Assembly: GCA_964636575.1 (NCBI GenBank)
Contig: CAZWSE010000046.1
Coordinates: 1-27,460, forward strand
Direction of reading: 5' to 3'
Length of the DNA stretch: 27,460 bases
DNA from: CAZWSE01 sp964636575
GTDB lineage: Bacteria > Pseudomonadota > Alphaproteobacteria > Rhodobacterales > Rhodobacteraceae
Each line of letters opens with the position of its first letter. The stretch's first letter is position 1. Below, in pieces: positions 24,545 to 27,460 of the stretch. The notes below the pieces were generated by a model that made no database searches, had not been told where the DNA came from, and saw nothing but the letters and a program-made list of their open reading frames with translations. The position numbers were made by a program, and so were the translations under genes.

Positions 24545-24841
24545 ATGGCCACAGCTCAATACCTTTCTCGTGGATATGTCAGAGGCTCCCTTGCATCGAC
24601 ACGGATCAAGACGCCCGAAACCGTAATGGTCAAAGACCCCAAAGCCAATGCAGAGCATTTGGTTGTAGTGCACCCCTGCGGCAGCACAAAGCCGGTTGTC
24701 ACCGTTTCTGAAGGCCCCGAGCTACAACAGATCATCAGCGCAGACGGCGTACCTGTTGCGATTGTTGCCAATGGCAATGCGCTGAAGGCCACCGACATTC
24801 AGGTGATCGAATGCGATGCCGGTGGGACCATGCGTTTGTAA
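24545..24841 (+). CDS. Hypothetical protein (98 residues), downstream of the RTX gene
   Basis: I do not recognise this family. AGGA lies nine bases before the ATG, and the gene follows the RTX gene by 38 bases on the same strand, so co-expression is likely. The protein has no signal peptide, membrane segment or Trp. The first 25 residues are basic (YLSRGYVRGSLASTRIK); the rest looks like a compact beta-rich domain (HLVVVHPCGSTKPVVTVSEG, GVPVAIVANGNALKATDIQVIE) with two cysteines at about 60 residues apart. It ends 11 bases before the convergent PaaG-like gene. Confidence 0.7.
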   Translation: MATAQYLSRGYVRGSLASTRIKTPETVMVKDPKANAEHLVVVHPCGSTKPVVTVSEGPELQQIISADGVPVAIVANGNALKATDIQVIECDAGGTMRL

Positions 24842-24852
24842 GAACGGGTGGC

Positions 24853-25629
24853 TTAGCGTCCTTCGTAGTTCGCTTCACGCTTTTGCAAGAAGGCCAATAC
24901 GCCTTCTTTGAAGTCCCGCGTCTTGCCACAATCCCCTTGCAGTTTCGCTTCCAGTGAAAGCTGGTCTGCGAGTGTATTGTCAAAGCTGCTTCTGATCGCT
25001 TCCTTCGCCGCTTTGTAGGCGGCGGTTGGCCCTTTGGCCAAGTGGGCTGCACGGGATTGCCAGTGCGCCTCGAACGCATCATCGGCCACGGCTTCCCAGA
25101 TCATGCCCCAGTCGTCCGCCTGTTGCGCAGTGATCTTGTCAGCAAACAGAGCCGCCCCCATCGCTTTGGCCATTCCCATTTGCCGTGGCAGCATCCAAGT
25201 GCCACCCGCATCCGGTATCAGCCCGATCCGTGTGAAGGCTTGCAAGAAGTAGGCCGATTGCGTTGCAATCACCACGTCCGCAGCCAGAGCGAGGTTCGCC
25301 CCTGCCCCTGCTGCCGCGCCGTTGACGGCGCAGATTGTGGGCACCGGGCACTCATAGATCGCGTTCAGCATCGGCACGTATTCGTCTCGTAATGTGCGTT
25401 CCAGATCGAGGCTGCTGGCTGATGCCCCGTCGCCAAGATCCTGACCGCTGCAAAAGGCGCGGCCTGTGCCTGTTAGAACCACGACCCGTGCCGCTTGCCC
25501 CGCTGCTTTAACCGCATGCGCAATTTCTGCCCGCATGTCGCTGTTCAGTGCATTCATCACATCCGCCCTGTTCAGGGTCACGACGGCCACGTCATTGGTG
25601 ATTTCGAGCGAAATTGTTGAATAATCCAT
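24853..25629 (-). CDS. Enoyl-CoA hydratase/isomerase family protein, PaaG-like
   Basis: A 258-residue crotonase-fold enzyme acting on a CoA thioester in the cytoplasm. The oxyanion-hole segments are GTGRAFCSGQDL and NGAAAGAGANLALAADVVI. The stretch FLQAFTRIGLIPDAGGTWMLPRQMGMAKA with Asp rather than the Glu pair of true hydratases is typical of PaaG (2-(1,2-epoxy-1,2-dihydrophenyl)acetyl-CoA isomerase) of phenylacetate breakdown. The rest of the paa cluster is not here, so another isomerase role is possible. ATG 25629 has AGGA eight bases upstream; an ATG at 25662 adds 11 residues without support. It lies 75 bases beyond ccmH on the same strand. Confidence 0.85.
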   Translation of the reverse strand: MDYSTISLEITNDVAVVTLNRADVMNALNSDMRAEIAHAVKAAGQAARVVVLTGTGRAFCSGQDLGDGASASSLDLERTLRDEYVPMLNAIYECPVPTICAVNGAAAGAGANLALAADVVIATQSAYFLQAFTRIGLIPDAGGTWMLPRQMGMAKAMGAALFADKITAQQADDWGMIWEAVADDAFEAHWQSRAAHLAKGPTAAYKAAKEAIRSSFDNTLADQLSLEAKLQGDCGKTRDFKEGVLAFLQKREANYEGR

Positions 25630-25704
25630 CTGCCGCGTCCTTTTGTGATCGGGTTGAACCAAGTCTTACTGCAGTTTTGCGCCTTGGCCAGACTGAACGG
25701 CGCG

Positions 25705-26154
25705 TCAGTCTTTCATAATCTGGTCGAGCCGCGCTTGTTCTTCTGTGGTCAGCGCCGTTTCTTTCGCTGCCTGAGGCGCGCGTCCGCGCAGATAGCCCGC
25801 CCCTAGTCCCGCGCCCAAAAGCAGCATCAGCGGACCGGCAGCCCAAAGGATCCAGTTTGAACCTATCCCGGTGGGTTTCAGCAATACGTACTCACCATAG
25901 CGATCGACGATGAAATCGATGACTTCTGCGTCGCTATCCCCTGCGACCAGCCGTTCGCGCACCAAAAGCCGCAGGTCGCGGGCAAGTTCGGCGTTGGATT
26001 CGTCGATGGATTCGTTTCGGCAGACCAGACAGCGCAGGCCTGTTGAAAGGTCCCTTGCGCGCGCCTCCAGTGCGGCATCTTCGAGGATTTCGTCCGGCTC
26101 TACCGCCCAGATCGGGCTGGCAAGAAGCATCAGGATCAAACAGAGCCGTTTCAT
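25705..26154 (-). CDS. ccmH: Cytochrome c maturation protein CcmH
   Basis: Thiol-disulfide component of the system I haem-attachment machinery, keeping apocytochrome CxxCH cysteines reduced for haem ligation. The 149-residue protein has a signal peptide (residues 1-17, MKRLCLILMLLASPIWA), the redox motif LRCLVCRNESIDES, the family three-helix bundle (AELARDLRLLVRERL...VIDFIVDRYGEYVLL), one membrane helix (about 103-122) and a short cytoplasmic tail. It is the short, CcmI-free form. The start overlaps the ccmF stop by four bases, so the two are translationally coupled. Confidence 0.96.
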   Translation of the reverse strand: MKRLCLILMLLASPIWAVEPDEILEDAALEARARDLSTGLRCLVCRNESIDESNAELARDLRLLVRERLVAGDSDAEVIDFIVDRYGEYVLLKPTGIGSNWILWAAGPLMLLLGAGLGAGYLRGRAPQAAKETALTTEEQARLDQIMKD

Positions 26155-27460
26155 TCCGCCGCCACCTGCCGTTGCTTTTGCGCCCCTGCTGCCACACGGA
26201 ACCGTCTGTCAGAGATCGAAAGCGTGCCGCCGATGGCCATCATCAAGCACCCGAGCCAGATCCAGTTGGTCAGCGGTTTGATGAAAGTGCGCACCGTCCA
26301 GCCACCGTTGTTTTGAGCATCCCCGATCACAACGTAGACATCGCGCAGGAACCGGTAGTCGATTGCGGCCTCTGTCGTGGGCATTTCGGCCACCGGATAG
26401 ATCCGCTTTTCCGGTCTGAGTTGCGCGATTTCTGATCCGTTTTTCGCAAGCGTCAGATGCCCCATGGTTGAAATGTAGTTAGGGCCGGTCACCTGTTCGA
26501 CTTTGTCCAATGTCAGCTCATAGGCCCCGACCGAGAAGGTTTCGTCTAATTGCGCGACCCTGATGTCTTCTTGTTGCCACGCCGTCAGCCCTGCGATCCC
26601 GACCATGGTCACCCCAAGCCCTGCATGGGCTGTGGTTTTCCCCCAATCTGCACGTGGAAGCCGTGTTAGGCGGCTTAGGCGGTTGTTGCCGCGGCCTGTA
26701 CGTGTCCAAACATCGACCAAAGCCCCGAAGACCAGCCAAGCGCCGAGGAACACGCCCACGGGTCCAACTGCCGAGCGTCCTGTTTGCATGGACCAAGCTA
26801 GACCGCCCAAGGCGATCGCTAGAAGGAAGACGTATTTCAATGGTGCAAAGGCCCGTGAAATCACACCGCGTTTCCATGGGATCATCGCCCCGACTGGCAG
26901 GATCAACCCGAGCAGAACCATAAAGGGTGTGAAGGCCATGTTGAAGAATGGCGGTCCGACCGAGAGTTTCCGGTCGAAGAACATCTCTGCAATCATGGGC
27001 CACATCGTGCCCACAAAGACGACGAAACAAGATACCGCCAGAAGGATGTTATTGGCCAGCAAGGCCCCTTCGCGGCTGACTGGCGAGAACACACCGCGTG
27101 CTTCCATTGCGGTTGCGCGGAAGGCGTAGAGGATCAATGCCCCGCCCATAAAGAAGGCCATGATCATCAAGATGAACACGCCCCGTTCGGGATCGTTTGC
27201 GAATGCATGTACAGACGTCAGCAGGCCTGACCTTACGATAAATGTCCCGATCAGCGAGAACCCGAAAGCGAGGATCGCCAGCAGGATGGTCCAGCTTTTG
27301 AGGCTTTCCCGCTTTTCCACGACAATGGCTGAATGGAACAATGCCGCTGCAAGCAGCCATGGCATGAAGGACGCGTTTTCTACCGGATCCCAGAACCAGA
27401 AGCCACCCCAGCCAAGCTCGTAGTAAGCCCACCAAGAGCCAAGTGCGATCCCGATGGTCA
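26151..27460 (-). CDS. ccmF: Haem lyase subunit CcmF, partial (C-terminal part)
   Basis: Inner-membrane protein that receives haem from CcmE and attaches it to apocytochrome c together with CcmH. The frame is open to the right edge, giving about 436 C-terminal residues; roughly the first third is missing. The edge-proximal segment contains the WWD haem-handling motif WGGFWFWDPVENASFMPWL. Multiple membrane helices follow, then a periplasmic loop (VAQLDETFSVGAYELTLDKVEQVTG...) and a last helix near IWLGCLMMAIGGTLSISDRR. The first in-frame ATG (27365) is internal and not the start. Stop overlaps ccmH by four bases. Confidence 0.96.
   Translation of the reverse strand, partial: TIGIALGSWWAYYELGWGGFWFWDPVENASFMPWLLAAALFHSAIVVEKRESLKSWTILLAILAFGFSLIGTFIVRSGLLTSVHAFANDPERGVFILMIMAFFMGGALILYAFRATAMEARGVFSPVSREGALLANNILLAVSCFVVFVGTMWPMIAEMFFDRKLSVGPPFFNMAFTPFMVLLGLILPVGAMIPWKRGVISRAFAPLKYVFLLAIALGGLAWSMQTGRSAVGPVGVFLGAWLVFGALVDVWTRTGRGNNRLSRLTRLPRADWGKTTAHAGLGVTMVGIAGLTAWQQEDIRVAQLDETFSVGAYELTLDKVEQVTGPNYISTMGHLTLAKNGSEIAQLRPEKRIYPVAEMPTTEAAIDYRFLRDVYVVIGDAQNNGGWTVRTFIKPLTNWIWLGCLMMAIGGTLSISDRRFRVAAGAQKQRQVAAE

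Noticed and set aside
25691..25710. GACTGA/TCAGTC inverted repeat at the ccmH 3' end as a terminator
   Set aside because: Six pairs only, no T-run on the minus strand, and it overlaps the stop codon; too weak to call.

Overview
The window reads as a piece of the main chromosome of a marine-type alphaproteobacterium, most likely Rhodobacterales (Roseobacter group). The grounds are a class II (B12-dependent) ribonucleotide reductase NrdJ, a trpE / YibQ-like gene / trpGDC-moaC-moeA-lexA order, a LexA promoter with the alphaproteobacterial direct-repeat SOS box (GAAC-N7-GAAC), a two-domain cold-shock protein paired with a DUF192 protein, and Rhodobacterales-like protein sequences throughout. Coding density is high. 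I see no insertion sequence, prophage, CRISPR array or rRNA. The content is mainly housekeeping.

Layout. 1-2090 (-): N-terminal two thirds of nrdJ, cut by the left edge. 2091-2783: an unusually long non-coding stretch with two NrdR-like operator regions. 2784-2860 (-): tRNA-Pro(UGG). 2913-3912 (-): double cold-shock-domain protein and exported DUF192 protein. 4043-4648 (-): pdxH, divergent from 4793-6720 (+): fabI, a LysE-type exporter and a gpt-like phosphoribosyltransferase. 6808-7983 (+): PLP aminotransferase. 8077-11446 (+): PpiD/SurA-type periplasmic foldase followed directly by trpE. 11443-13399 (-): YibQ-like divergent polysaccharide deacetylase with a very acidic, Ala/Thr-rich stalk, interrupted by a 100-N assembly gap. 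13562-17612 (+): trpG-trpD-trpC-moaC-moeA, mostly with 4-base overlaps. 17696-18394 (+): lexA with its own SOS-controlled promoter, ending at a shared hairpin terminator against 18444-20462 (-) comEC. 20542-23354 (+): gltX and gltA, the latter with a strong terminator. 23589-24841 (+): a membrane-anchored RTX-repeat protein and a 98-residue unknown. 24853-25629 (-): PaaG-like enoyl-CoA hydratase/isomerase. 25705-27460 (-): ccmH and the C-terminal part of ccmF, cut by the right edge.

How the genes relate. The trp genes make anthranilate and carry it to indole-3-glycerol phosphate (TrpE/TrpG, TrpD, TrpC); trpF, trpB and trpA are not here. moaC and moeA belong to molybdenum cofactor synthesis and are carried on the same apparent transcript. 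ccmF/ccmH act in periplasmic cytochrome c maturation. nrdJ (probable NrdR control) and lexA (SOS control) are two DNA-metabolism loci with readable operators. The parts least explained by known pathways are the leader of nrdJ, the YibQ-like protein with its unresolved stalk inside the trp cluster, and the RTX protein plus its 98-residue neighbour. I do not see a clear new multi-gene system; these are leads rather than discoveries.
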